This document shows positions 17,392 to 26,120 of a DNA stretch of 64,000 nt, piece by piece. The stretch is from Bradyrhizobium sp. (GTDB lineage: Bacteria > Pseudomonadota > Alphaproteobacteria > Rhizobiales > Xanthobacteraceae), in the NCBI RefSeq assembly GCF_030646015.1, contig NZ_JAUSLT010000194.1:1-64000 (forward strand), given 5' to 3'. Numbering within the stretch: the first letter of the stretch is position 1; the number at the start of each line of letters is the position of its first letter. The position numbers and the translations under genes are program-made. The notes under the pieces were generated by a model, which was not told the DNA's origin, did no database searches, and saw only the letters and a list, made by a program, of their open reading frames with translations.

Positions 17392-18648
17392 ATGTCCAAT
17401 AATAGTCAATTCACACGCCGTAGCCTGTTGAAGACCGCCGGCGGCATTGCCCTGGTGTCGGGAATCTCCGCGCCGGCGATTTTGCGCGCCCAGACCGCCG
17501 ATGTCATCAAGATCGGCCATCTGACGCCGCGCACCGGCTTTCTCGGACCGCTCGGCGAATACGCCGCGATGGCCGCCGATCTCGCGGTGGAGGAGATCAA
17601 CGCCGCCGGCGGCATGATGGGCCGCAAGGTGGAGCTTCTGAAGGAGGATTCGGTCAATCCACAGACCGCCTCGACCAAGGCCGAGCGCATGATCGAGCGC
17701 GACAAGGTCGCCTGCATCATCGGCGAAATCTCTTCGGCCTCGTGCCTGACCATCGCGCAGGTGGCCTCGCGCACCAAGACCCTGTTTATCAACACCGGCG
17801 GCAACTCCGACGCGCTGCGCGGCAAGGATTGCCAGCGTTACATGTTCCACGTCGAGTCGCAGAACTCGATGTACGTCAAAACCGTCGGTCGCTCATTCCT
17901 GCGCGACGGCCTGGTCAAGGGCAAGAAGTGGTATTCGCTGACGGCCGACTACGCCTTCGGCCATGACCTGCTGAAGGTCTCGAAGCGCTTCATGGAAGCC
18001 AATGGCGGCAACTTCGCCGGCGACGATCTGGTGCCGACCGACGCCACCGACTTCTCCGCCTATCTGCTCAAGATCCGCGAAGCCAAGCCCGATCTGGTCG
18101 TGATCAATCTCGCCGGCAACCAGATCACCAACTTCCTCAAGCAATACGCGGAATTCGGCCTGACCTTCCCGGTCGGCGGCTTCGGCTTCGACACCGCGCT
18201 GGCCTGGGCGGCCGGCAAGGGCAATTTCGTCGGCACCTGGCCGGTGGTGTGGCACCATCTGCTCGATACCCCCGGCTCCAAGGCGTTCGTCACGGCCTTC
18301 ACCAACAAATACAAGAAGCCGCCGGAGAACCAGGCCTGGGGCGATTACGTCGCCACCAAAATCGTGGCCAAGGCCATCAATGACCTGAAATCGGCGGAAT
18401 CGCCGAAGATCATCGAACACTTCGAGAAGGGTGCGAAGTTTGACGTGCTGAAGACGCGGGAAGGCTATTTCCGCGCCTCGGATCATCAATTGATGCACGA
18501 AATGTACGCGGTTACGGCGTTGCCCGCCGACAAGATCAAGAACCAGTGGGACATCTTCGCTTCCAGCCCGGCGGTGCCGGCTGCCAACGAAGACCTCGAG
18601 ATCATCGCCGCGACCAAGGAAGAGAACAGCTGCACGTTCCCGAGCTGA
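17392..18648 (+). CDS. Branched-chain amino acid-type ABC transporter substrate-binding protein (Tat-exported)
   Basis: A 418-residue type I periplasmic binding protein. The N-terminus carries a twin-arginine motif (FTRRSLLK at 8-15) and a hydrophobic stretch ending near ILRAQT. The mature part begins IKIGHLTPRTGFLGPLGE and contains LAVEEINAAGG, as in LivK/UrtA-like receptors. It should deliver a small amino-acid-like or carboxylate ligand to the permease genes immediately downstream. A repeat element of family R1 occupies the 232-base gap before the first permease, which may partly separate receptor expression from permease expression. Confidence 0.9.
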   Translation: MSNNSQFTRRSLLKTAGGIALVSGISAPAILRAQTADVIKIGHLTPRTGFLGPLGEYAAMAADLAVEEINAAGGMMGRKVELLKEDSVNPQTASTKAERMIERDKVACIIGEISSASCLTIAQVASRTKTLFINTGGNSDALRGKDCQRYMFHVESQNSMYVKTVGRSFLRDGLVKGKKWYSLTADYAFGHDLLKVSKRFMEANGGNFAGDDLVPTDATDFSAYLLKIREAKPDLVVINLAGNQITNFLKQYAEFGLTFPVGGFGFDTALAWAAGKGNFVGTWPVVWHHLLDTPGSKAFVTAFTNKYKKPPENQAWGDYVATKIVAKAINDLKSAESPKIIEHFEKGAKFDVLKTREGYFRASDHQLMHEMYAVTALPADKIKNQWDIFASSPAVPAANEDLEIIAATKEENSCTFPS

Positions 18649-18670
18649 TCCAAGAGAACGCCGGCCCTCT

Positions 18671-18826
18671 TACCCTCCCCTGGAGGGGGAGGGTCGACGC
18701 GAATGAAATGAGCGGCGGGGTGGGGTGAAAGTCTCTCTTCTCGAACAGTGCCCGGGTTGAGAGACCGCCACCCCACCCCGTCTCGCATCTGCGATGCGAG
18801 CCGACCCTCCCCCTCCAGGGGAGGGT
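18671..18826. repeat. Intergenic palindromic element, family R1 (complete)
   Basis: A 156-base inverted-repeat element. The left arm starts TACCCTCCCCTGGAGGGGGA and the right arm ends with the complementary CCCTCCCCCTCCAGGGGAGG. Inner arms are GGCGGGGTGGGGTGA and CACCCCACCCCG, with a variable centre. It sits between the importer's receptor gene and its first permease. Transcribed, it would fold into a long hairpin. Confidence 0.85.
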
Positions 18827-18880
18827 GAAGAAGAACGCCGCCGCTCGAAGGGCGCCGCCTCCGATAATGAGACCCCATCC

Positions 18881-19759
18881 ATGTCCACCATGTTGCTCGC
18901 CCAGCAAATCCTCAACGGCCTGCTCGACGGTGTCTACTACCTGCTGATCGCGCTCGGCCTGTCGCTGATCTTCTCGCTCGGCGGCATCGTCAACCTCGCG
19001 CATGGCGCTTTCTACGCGATCGGCGCCTACCTGACGCTGGTGCTGTCGCCTTATCTCGGCTTCGGCGGCTCGTTCGTGGCGGCACCGGTAGTGGTGGCGC
19101 TGATGGGCGTGGTGATCGAGCGCACGCTGTTCCGCCGCTTCTATCGCTCCGATCCGATCCTCTCGCTGCTGATGACGTTCGGTCTAGCCATGGTGGCGGA
19201 GCAGGCGCTGCGGATGATCTTCGGCGCGCCGCCCTTGTCCTATTCGATACCGACATGGCTGCGCGGACAGGTCGCGATCGGCAGCTTCATCTATTCGTTC
19301 TATCGCGTGGTGCTGCTCGGCATCGCCATAACCTGCATCGCCGCGCTCTGGCTGCTGCTGCAGAAGACCTCGTTCGGCCGCGTGGTGCGCGCCGGTGTGC
19401 AAAACCCCGACATGGTCGGCGCGCTCGGCATTTCCCTGCAGCCCTATATGTCCGCGGTCGCGGCGCTCGGCATCGGCCTTGCGGGCCTTGCCGGCGTGCT
19501 GCTGGCGCCGATCTATTCGATCCATCCGGCGATGGGCCAGGAAATCATCACGCCGGCCTTCGTCGTGGTGGTGATCGGCGGCCTCGGATCATTCTGGGGC
19601 GTGGTGGCCGCCGCCTTGCTGGTCGGCCTCGTCAAGGGCGTCATGGTCGGAATCGGCTATTCCGCGGCTTCCACCGCGGCAATCTATCTTCTGATGCTTC
19701 TGGTGCTGCTGTTCCGGCCACGCGGCCTGTTCGGCGAACGCATCACGCGGTTCGAGTGA
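18881..19759 (+). CDS. Branched-chain amino acid-type ABC transporter permease (LivH-like)
   Basis: A 292-residue inner-membrane permease with about eight hydrophobic segments. It opens with LAQQILNGLLDGVYYLLIAL and contains GGIVNLAHGAFYAIGAYL, the LivH family signature, and the conserved GLAGLAGVLLAP loop. It should form the transmembrane channel together with the permease part of the fused protein that starts nine bases downstream. ATG 18881 was chosen; the open frame upstream of it is made only of repeat sequence. Confidence 0.92.
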   Translation: MSTMLLAQQILNGLLDGVYYLLIALGLSLIFSLGGIVNLAHGAFYAIGAYLTLVLSPYLGFGGSFVAAPVVVALMGVVIERTLFRRFYRSDPILSLLMTFGLAMVAEQALRMIFGAPPLSYSIPTWLRGQVAIGSFIYSFYRVVLLGIAITCIAALWLLLQKTSFGRVVRAGVQNPDMVGALGISLQPYMSAVAALGIGLAGLAGVLLAPIYSIHPAMGQEIITPAFVVVVIGGLGSFWGVVAAALLVGLVKGVMVGIGYSAASTAAIYLLMLLVLLFRPRGLFGERITRFE

Positions 19760-19768
19760 GACGCTGAC

Positions 19769-22288
19769 ATGATGAACCGCCTGCCCATTCCGCTTGTCAT
19801 CGCCGCCCTCGGGCTGTTGGTGCTGCCGCCGCTGCTGCTGGCGCTCGGCCTCACCATGACCTCGGCCTCCGAGGTCGTCACCTTCGCGCTGGCCTGCATG
19901 GCGCTGAACATCCTGGTCGGGCACACCGGCCTGGTCTCGTTCGGCCATGGCGCCTGGTTCGGTCTCGCCGCCTATGCGGCGGCGCTGATCCAGCGCAATT
20001 TGATGCCGGACTCGTTTTTCGGCCCCACCATCGGCGGCGTCCTGATCGTGATGGCCGTCGCGCTCACCTTCGGATTCCTGATCCTGCGCCGGCGCGGCGT
20101 GTATTTCTCGCTGCTGACCCTGGCGCTGGCGGCGATGCTGTATGCCGTGGCGTTCCGCTGGACCGACGTCACCGGCGGCGAGAACGGCCTCGGCGGCATC
20201 ACCCGTCCCAGTCTGTTCGGCGTCAATCTGGAATCCTCCACCAATTACTACTGGTTCGTCGCCGCCATCGCCTTCCTGGTTCTGATCCTGCTGTGGCGCT
20301 TCCACAATTCGACCGTCGGCACCGTGCTGGTGGCGATCCGCGAGAACGAACAGCGCGCGCGTTTCCTCGGCTATCCCACCAACCGCTACAAGCTGGCCGC
20401 TTTCGTGCTGTCCGCCGGGATCACCGGGCTTGCCGGCATACTCTTGCTGTTCCAGAACCGCATGACCTCGGCCGATCCGATCTCGGTGGCATTTTCAGGC
20501 GAATTGCTGGCGATGGTGGTGATCGGCGGCATGCGCAGTTTCCTGGGGCCGGCGCTCGGCGCGCTGTTCTTCATCCTGTTCCGCGAATTCCTCGGCATCT
20601 ATACCGAGAACTGGCTGTTCTGGTTCGGCCTGGTGTTCGTCGGCTTCATCGTGTTTTCGCCGACAGGTCTGGTCGGCGTCGGCGAACGGCTGATCGCGCC
20701 GTTCCGCAAGAAGACCACCGAGGATGCCGCGATGTCGGCGCGCCGCATCGAAGCGTTGCCGCTGCCGGAATTCCTGCGGCCGAAATCTCACACCGACGGG
20801 GCGGTGCTGTCAGCCCGCCACATCGTCAAGAGCTTTGGCGGCATCAAAGCCGTGCAAGGCATCGATATCTCGATTGAAGACCGCACGCTGCATGCGCTGA
20901 TCGGACCCAACGGCGCCGGCAAGACCACCGCGTTCAACCTGCTGTCCGGCATGTTTCCGCCCGATGAAGGCTCGGTCTCGCTGCTGGGCCAGCCGATCGC
21001 AGGCCATACGCCGGAGGAGATCGCGCGCGCCGGCATCGGCCGTTCATTCCAGATTACAAATCTGTTTCCGGCGCTCAGCGTCGGCGAAAACATCCGCCTC
21101 GCCGTGCAGGCGCGGCATCCACAGCGCTTCGACCCCATCACCAATGCGCTGTCGATCGAGGCGATCAACGAAGAGACCGACGCCACCATCCGCTATCTCG
21201 GCCTTGCCGGCATCGAGAAGGCCGAAGCCGGCATGCTGTCCTATGGCGGCCAGCGCCTACTCGACATGGGCGTCGCACTCGCCACCGCGCCCCGCGTGCT
21301 GCTGCTCGACGAGCCGCTCGCCGGCCTTGCCGCCGCCGAACGCGAACGCATCGGCGCCATCATCAAGCGCATCTCATCGGACCTGCCGGTGCTGCTGGTC
21401 GAACACGACATCGACCGGGTATTCCAGCTCGCCGACCATATCACCGTGATGAATGAAGGCCGGGTGCTGCTCGACGGCACCGTCGAGGAAGCGCGCGCCA
21501 GCCCCGAAGTGCAGGCCGTCTATATCGGCTCCGGCGCCACTGAAGTCGCCGCAAAGCCGCGCGAGACCGCCGCCCGCGTCAGTGCACTGCTGACGGCGAG
21601 CCAGGTCGATACCTTTTACGGCAAGAGCCACATCCTCAACGACGTCAATTTCACGCTGCACGAGAACGAGATCATCGCGCTGCTCGGCCGCAACGGCGCC
21701 GGCAAATCGACGCTGCTGAAGACCCTGATCGGAATCGCACCGGCGGCGAATGGATCGATCAGACTGGCGGACAGCGAGCTGATCGGTAATTCGTCCGCCC
21801 AGAATGCCCGGCTCGGCATCGGCTATGTGCCGCAGGGCCGCGGCCTGTTCGCCGGCATGAGCGTCGAGCAGAATCTCGAGCTTGGCGGCCTGAAGCGCCA
21901 GACCGGCAACGGCGTGCACTGGACCCGGGAGCGGATCTACGAATACTTCCCGCGCATCAAGGAGCGACTCGACAGCCCGGCGGATTATCTCTCCGGCGGC
22001 GAGCAGCAGATGGTGGCGGTGGCTCGCGCGCTGTCGGGCGATGTGCGAGTATTGCTGCTCGACGAACCGTTCGAGGGCCTCGCGCCCACCGTGGTGGAGC
22101 AATTGTTCGAGACGTTCGACCGGCTGCGCAAGGAAATCGCCATCATCATCGTCGATCACCATCTCGATTTGGCGCTGGCTCTGTCGGATACGACGGTGGC
22201 GCTGGAGCGCGGCCGGGTGATCCACCAGGGGCCGTCGAAGGCGCTGCGCGACGATCTCGATCTGCGCCGCAAGGTGCTTTGGCTATGA
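19769..22288 (+). CDS. Fused LivM permease - LivG ATPase - LivF ATPase of ABC importer
   Basis: An 839-residue three-domain fusion. Residues 1-~325 are a LivM-type permease (LNILVGHTGLVSFGHGAWFG, RRRGVYFSLLTLAL). Residues ~345-590 are a LivG-type ATPase with Walker A GPNGAGKT near 379, an atypical signature LSYGGQ near 490 and Walker B LLLDEPLAGL. Residues ~600-839 are a LivF-type ATPase with GRNGAGKST near 640, LSGGEQQ near 741 and LLLDEPFEGL. Normally these are three separate genes. With the LivH-like permease and the receptor upstream this makes a complete importer from three genes. No frameshift joins the parts; the linkers are open and in frame. Confidence 0.93.
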   Translation: MMNRLPIPLVIAALGLLVLPPLLLALGLTMTSASEVVTFALACMALNILVGHTGLVSFGHGAWFGLAAYAAALIQRNLMPDSFFGPTIGGVLIVMAVALTFGFLILRRRGVYFSLLTLALAAMLYAVAFRWTDVTGGENGLGGITRPSLFGVNLESSTNYYWFVAAIAFLVLILLWRFHNSTVGTVLVAIRENEQRARFLGYPTNRYKLAAFVLSAGITGLAGILLLFQNRMTSADPISVAFSGELLAMVVIGGMRSFLGPALGALFFILFREFLGIYTENWLFWFGLVFVGFIVFSPTGLVGVGERLIAPFRKKTTEDAAMSARRIEALPLPEFLRPKSHTDGAVLSARHIVKSFGGIKAVQGIDISIEDRTLHALIGPNGAGKTTAFNLLSGMFPPDEGSVSLLGQPIAGHTPEEIARAGIGRSFQITNLFPALSVGENIRLAVQARHPQRFDPITNALSIEAINEETDATIRYLGLAGIEKAEAGMLSYGGQRLLDMGVALATAPRVLLLDEPLAGLAAAERERIGAIIKRISSDLPVLLVEHDIDRVFQLADHITVMNEGRVLLDGTVEEARASPEVQAVYIGSGATEVAAKPRETAARVSALLTASQVDTFYGKSHILNDVNFTLHENEIIALLGRNGAGKSTLLKTLIGIAPAANGSIRLADSELIGNSSAQNARLGIGYVPQGRGLFAGMSVEQNLELGGLKRQTGNGVHWTRERIYEYFPRIKERLDSPADYLSGGEQQMVAVARALSGDVRVLLLDEPFEGLAPTVVEQLFETFDRLRKEIAIIIVDHHLDLALALSDTTVALERGRVIHQGPSKALRDDLDLRRKVLWL

Positions 22289-22312
22289 GACCAAGGTTTG
22301 TGAGAAGCGAAA

Positions 22313-23260
22313 ATGACCAGTACTGAACGCAACGTCGCCATTGTCGGCTCCGGCCTGATCGGGCGCGCTTGGGCCACGATCTTCGCGCGCGCGGGCTGGA
22401 ACGTGCGGCTCACCGATCCGCATATTCCGACCCTGAAGGCGGCCCCCCGGCTGATCCGTGACGAATTGCACGCGCTGGCACGCCATGGCCTTTGCAGCGA
22501 TCCGGACGGCGCGGTGGCGCGGGTCTCGATCGCGGCCAGCCTGCAGGAAGCCCTGCTCGACGTCGAATTCGTCCAGGAGAACGGGCCGGAGATCGTCGAG
22601 GACAAGAAGACCATCTTCGCCCAGCTAGACAAGCTCACCCCGCCGAACGCGCTGCTGGTGTCCTCGACTTCGGCCATCACGGCCTCGCGCTTCACCGAAA
22701 CGCTGCCCGGCCGGGCGCGCTGCCTGGTCGGCCATCCCGTCAACCCGCCGCATCTGGTGCCGCTGGTCGAACTGTGCGGCGCGCCGTGGACCTCGCCCGA
22801 CGCGATCGATCGCGCCCGAAATATCTACCGCGAGATCGGACAGGTGCCGGTGACGATCAACCGCGAGATCAACGGCTTTGTCTTGAACCGGTTGCAGGGC
22901 GCGCTGCTCGCCGAAGCGTTTCGCCTGGTCGGCGAAGGCTATATCTCGGCCGAGGATCTCGACCACACCGTGAAGGATGGCCTCGGCCTGCGCTGGTCGT
23001 TTCTCGGACCGTTCGAGACCATCGAGCTCAACGCGCCCGGCGGCATTCCCGATTACTGCGCGCGCTACACCGGCTTCTACAAGGAATTGGCTGCCGCTGC
23101 CGCCGGACCCGAAGTCTACCAAAGCCCGAACGTGGATCGGGTGATCGCGGCCTGGCCGCATCAGCCGACGCCGGAACGCATCGCCGAATTGACGCAGCGG
23201 CGCAACGAGCGCCTGGCGGCATTGGCCGCGCACAAAGCCCTGCAAAACGACAAATCCTGA
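22313..23260 (+). CDS. 3-hydroxyacyl-CoA dehydrogenase-family enzyme (lambda-crystallin / L-gulonate 3-dehydrogenase-like)
   Basis: A 315-residue NAD-dependent dehydrogenase. The Rossmann motif VGSGLIGRAWA is at residues 10-20. SSTSAITASRF and GHPVNPPHLVPLVELC form the active-site region with the catalytic histidine. The helical C-terminal domain shows GFVLNRLQGALLAEAFRLV and GLGLRWSFLGPFETIELNA, close to the CRYL1 pattern. Such enzymes oxidise free beta-hydroxy acids (L-gulonate, carnitine) rather than CoA esters. It is followed 34 bases later by a beta-keto-acid cleavage enzyme, which would use its beta-keto product. The carnitine pathway has the same pair of steps, but the actual substrate here is unknown. 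Confidence 0.88.
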   Translation: MTSTERNVAIVGSGLIGRAWATIFARAGWNVRLTDPHIPTLKAAPRLIRDELHALARHGLCSDPDGAVARVSIAASLQEALLDVEFVQENGPEIVEDKKTIFAQLDKLTPPNALLVSSTSAITASRFTETLPGRARCLVGHPVNPPHLVPLVELCGAPWTSPDAIDRARNIYREIGQVPVTINREINGFVLNRLQGALLAEAFRLVGEGYISAEDLDHTVKDGLGLRWSFLGPFETIELNAPGGIPDYCARYTGFYKELAAAAAGPEVYQSPNVDRVIAAWPHQPTPERIAELTQRRNERLAALAAHKALQNDKS

Positions 23261-23294
23261 ACTGGCGACCGACCTTCAAGAAAGTGAGCATCCC

Positions 23295-24218
23295 ATGAGC
23301 CGCAAAGTCATCATCACCTGTGCCGTGACCGGCGCGATCCACACCCCCTCGATGTCGAAGGCGCTGCCCGTGACGCCGCAGGAAATCGCCGACGCCGCGG
23401 TCGATGCCGCCGAAGCCGGTGCGGCCATCGTGCATCTGCACGCGCGCAATCCGAAGACCGGCCAGCCCGACCAGAGCCCTGAAGCCTTCGCGCTGTTCCT
23501 GAAGATCATCAAGCAGCGCTCCAACTGCGTGATCAACCTCACCACCGGCGGCGCGCCGACCATGACGGTGGACGAGCGCGTTCGCCCTGCCGCAGTCTAC
23601 AAGCCGGAAGTGGCGTCCCTCAACATGGGTTCGATGAATTTTGCCTTCTTCGGCATGCTCAACCGCTTCAAGAAATTCGAGCACGACTGGGAACTGAAGC
23701 ATCTGCAGAACAAGGACATCGTGTTCCGCAACACGTTTCAGGACATCGAATACGTGTTGAAAACCCTGTCGGAGACCGGCACCCGCTTCGAATTCGAATG
23801 CTACGACACCGCGCATCTCTACAACCTCAACTACTTCCTCGAGCAGGGCATGGTGAAGCCGCCCTTGTTCGTGCAGACGGTGTTCGGCCTGCAGGGCGGC
23901 ACCGGCGCGCATCCGGAGGATGTGCTGCACATGAAGCGCACCGCCGACCGGCTGTTCGGCGACAAGATGGTGTGGTCGGTGCTGGGCGCCGGGCGCAACC
24001 AGCTGCCGATCGCGGCAATGGCCGCCGCCATGGGCGGCAATATCCGCGTCGGCCTCGAGGACTCGCTGTGGGCGGCTCCCGGCCGGATGGCGGCGTCGAA
24101 TGCCGAACAGGTCACGCTCGCCCGCAAGATCATCGAAGGCCTCGGCCTCCAGGTGGCGACGCCGGACGAGGCCCGTGAAATTCTCGACCTCAAGGGCGGT
24201 GACAAGCTGGAGGTTTGA
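23295..24218 (+). CDS. Beta-keto acid cleavage enzyme (BKACE, DUF849)
   Basis: A 307-residue TIM-barrel enzyme of the Kce/BKACE family, which condenses a beta-keto acid with acetyl-CoA and splits it into acetoacetate and a new acyl-CoA. The zinc-binding HLHARNP (His at ~47 and 49) and the late acidic GLEDSLW are present, as are INLTTGGAP and SLNMGSMNF. It probably acts on the product of the preceding dehydrogenase. The same family appears again at 35670 on the other strand, but the two proteins differ substantially (for example HLHARNP versus HIHLRQQ), so they likely have different substrates. Confidence 0.92.
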   Translation: MSRKVIITCAVTGAIHTPSMSKALPVTPQEIADAAVDAAEAGAAIVHLHARNPKTGQPDQSPEAFALFLKIIKQRSNCVINLTTGGAPTMTVDERVRPAAVYKPEVASLNMGSMNFAFFGMLNRFKKFEHDWELKHLQNKDIVFRNTFQDIEYVLKTLSETGTRFEFECYDTAHLYNLNYFLEQGMVKPPLFVQTVFGLQGGTGAHPEDVLHMKRTADRLFGDKMVWSVLGAGRNQLPIAAMAAAMGGNIRVGLEDSLWAAPGRMAASNAEQVTLARKIIEGLGLQVATPDEAREILDLKGGDKLEV

Positions 24219-24407
24219 GCGGTTCCGGCCGGCGCAGACCATTGCGCGCTGCACCAACGGCTGCGTCGCCGATTAGCCGTCGCACGGAATTGCATTAATC
24301 CGAAGGATCGAGGCCGGCGCCGGCCTTACGGGTTGCGCGAGCGCGCCGTCATGGCTAACCTCCTCGACAATCGGCCCGATGAGGCTGAAACATCGAGGGA
24401 GGGGAAC

Positions 24408-26006
24408 ATGCGGAGCGTACGCGCGCTTGCGGCCGTGGCGTTGTCTTTGTTGGCGGCTTCCAACGTCGCTGCGTTGGCTGCCGAACCCAAGAATGGCGGC
24501 ATTCTGAAGGTCTATCACCGCGACAGTCCGGCCAGCGCCTCGATCCATGAGGAGGCGACCTATTCGGTCAACATCCCCTTCATGCCGATCTTCAACAACC
24601 TCGTCATCTACAAGCAGGACGTGCCGCAAAACTCCATGGAGTCGATCGTCCCGGACCTCGCGGAGAGTTGGGCCTGGAGCGGCGACAGGAAAACGCTCAG
24701 CTTCAAGCTGCGACAGGGCGTCAAATGGCACGACGGCAAGCCGTTCACGTCAGCCGACGTCAAGTGCACCTTCGACATGCTGATGGGCAAATCCCAGCAG
24801 AAGTTCCGCAAGAACCCGCGCAAGTCCTGGTACAGCGAGGTTGTCGACGTCACGCCGAAAGGCGACTTCGAGGTCGCCTTCAACCTCACGCGGCCGCAGC
24901 CGTCGATGCTGGCGCTGCTCGCCTCCGGCTACACGCCGGTCTATCCCTGCCACGTCTCTCCCGGCGACATGCGCACCAAGCCGGTCGGCACCGGTCCGTT
25001 CAAGTTCGTCGAGTTCAAGGCCAACGAATCCATCAAGATCACGCGTAACCCGGACTACTGGAAGAAGGGCCTGCCGCACCTCGACGGCATCGAATACACC
25101 ATCATCACCAACCGCTCGACCGCCATTCTCGGCTTTATTTCCGGCCAGTTCGACATGACGTTTCCGACCGAAGTCTCGATCCCCCTGCTCAAGGACGTCA
25201 AGAAGCAGGCGCCGAAGGCGGTGTGCGTCGTCGAGCCGGTCAACGTCTCCACCAACATCATCGTCAACTCGTCGTCGCCGCCGTTCGACAACATCGACAT
25301 TCGCCGCGCGATGGCGTTGGCGCTCGACCGTAAGGCCTTCGTCTCGATCCTGTTCGAAGGCCAGGCGGACATCGGCGGCACCATGCTTCCGGCGCCCGGC
25401 GGTTTATGGGCGATGCCGAAGGAGATGTTGGAGACAATTCCGGGCTACGGCCCCGACATCAACGCCAACCGGGAGGAAGCCCGCAAACTGATGGCGAAAG
25501 CGGGCTATGGGCCGGGCAAGCACCTCGCCGTCAAGGTCGCCACCCGTAACATTCCGATCTACCGCGACCCCGCCATCATCCTGATCGATCAGCTGAAGAG
25601 CATCCATATCGACGGCGAACTCGACGTGGTGGAAACCGCCAACTGGTTCTCAAAAGTGGCGCGCAAGGACTACGCGCTCGGCCTCAATTTGACCGGCAAT
25701 GCGGTCGACGATCCCGACCAGTCGTTCTTCGAAAACTATTCCTGCGGCTCGGAGCGGAACTACACCAACTACTGCAACAAGGACATCGAGAAGATGTTCG
25801 ACGAGCAGTCCGCCGAGACCGACGTCGCCAAGCGCAAGAAGCTGGTCTGGGAGATCGACAAGAAGCTGCAGGAAGACGTCGCCCGCCCGATCATCTATCA
25901 CGGCCGCATGGGCTCGTGCTGGCAGCCCTATGTGAAGGGCATCACCATCATGGTGAACAGCTCCTACAACGGCTATCGTTACGAGGATGTGTGGATGGAC
26001 AAGTAG
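24408..26006 (+). CDS. Peptide/opine-type ABC transporter substrate-binding protein
   Basis: A 532-residue SBP_bac_5 (cluster C) receptor with a Sec signal peptide (residues 5-23, cut near ALAAEP). It contains LSFKLRQGVKWHDGKPFTSA, the family signature, and later RRAMALALDR. It should bind a peptide or other bulky ligand in the periplasm for the DppBCDF-like components downstream. ATG 24408 follows GAGGGAGGGGAA; an upstream ATG in the same frame lacks a site and adds a polar leader that would block the signal peptide. A stem-loop follows the stop codon. Confidence 0.92.
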   Translation: MRSVRALAAVALSLLAASNVAALAAEPKNGGILKVYHRDSPASASIHEEATYSVNIPFMPIFNNLVIYKQDVPQNSMESIVPDLAESWAWSGDRKTLSFKLRQGVKWHDGKPFTSADVKCTFDMLMGKSQQKFRKNPRKSWYSEVVDVTPKGDFEVAFNLTRPQPSMLALLASGYTPVYPCHVSPGDMRTKPVGTGPFKFVEFKANESIKITRNPDYWKKGLPHLDGIEYTIITNRSTAILGFISGQFDMTFPTEVSIPLLKDVKKQAPKAVCVVEPVNVSTNIIVNSSSPPFDNIDIRRAMALALDRKAFVSILFEGQADIGGTMLPAPGGLWAMPKEMLETIPGYGPDINANREEARKLMAKAGYGPGKHLAVKVATRNIPIYRDPAIILIDQLKSIHIDGELDVVETANWFSKVARKDYALGLNLTGNAVDDPDQSFFENYSCGSERNYTNYCNKDIEKMFDEQSAETDVAKRKKLVWEIDKKLQEDVARPIIYHGRMGSCWQPYVKGITIMVNSSYNGYRYEDVWMDK

Positions 26007-26011
26007 CCTCT

Positions 26012-26032
26012 CCTGCCGCAGGTCGCGGCAGG
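26012..26032 (+). promoter_or_regulatory. Stem-loop after receptor gene (stabiliser or attenuator)
   Basis: CCTGCCGC, a five-base loop AGGTC, and GCGGCAGG form a perfect eight-pair stem five bases after the receptor stop codon. There is no T-tract. Stem-loops at this point in importer operons often protect the abundant receptor message and reduce read-through into the permeases. Confidence 0.5.
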
Positions 26033-26120
26033 GGTAGCCCGCCAGCCTCTACTATTTGAGCGTACTCCGGTCGCATGATGCCATCCCTTTTGCGCCATAC
26101 GCGCTGACAGGAGCAGCCCG

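Noticed and set aside
18794..18880. N-terminal extension of the LivH-like permease
   Set aside because: The extra 29 codons are translated from the R1 element and lack family similarity; ATG 18881 gives the standard start.
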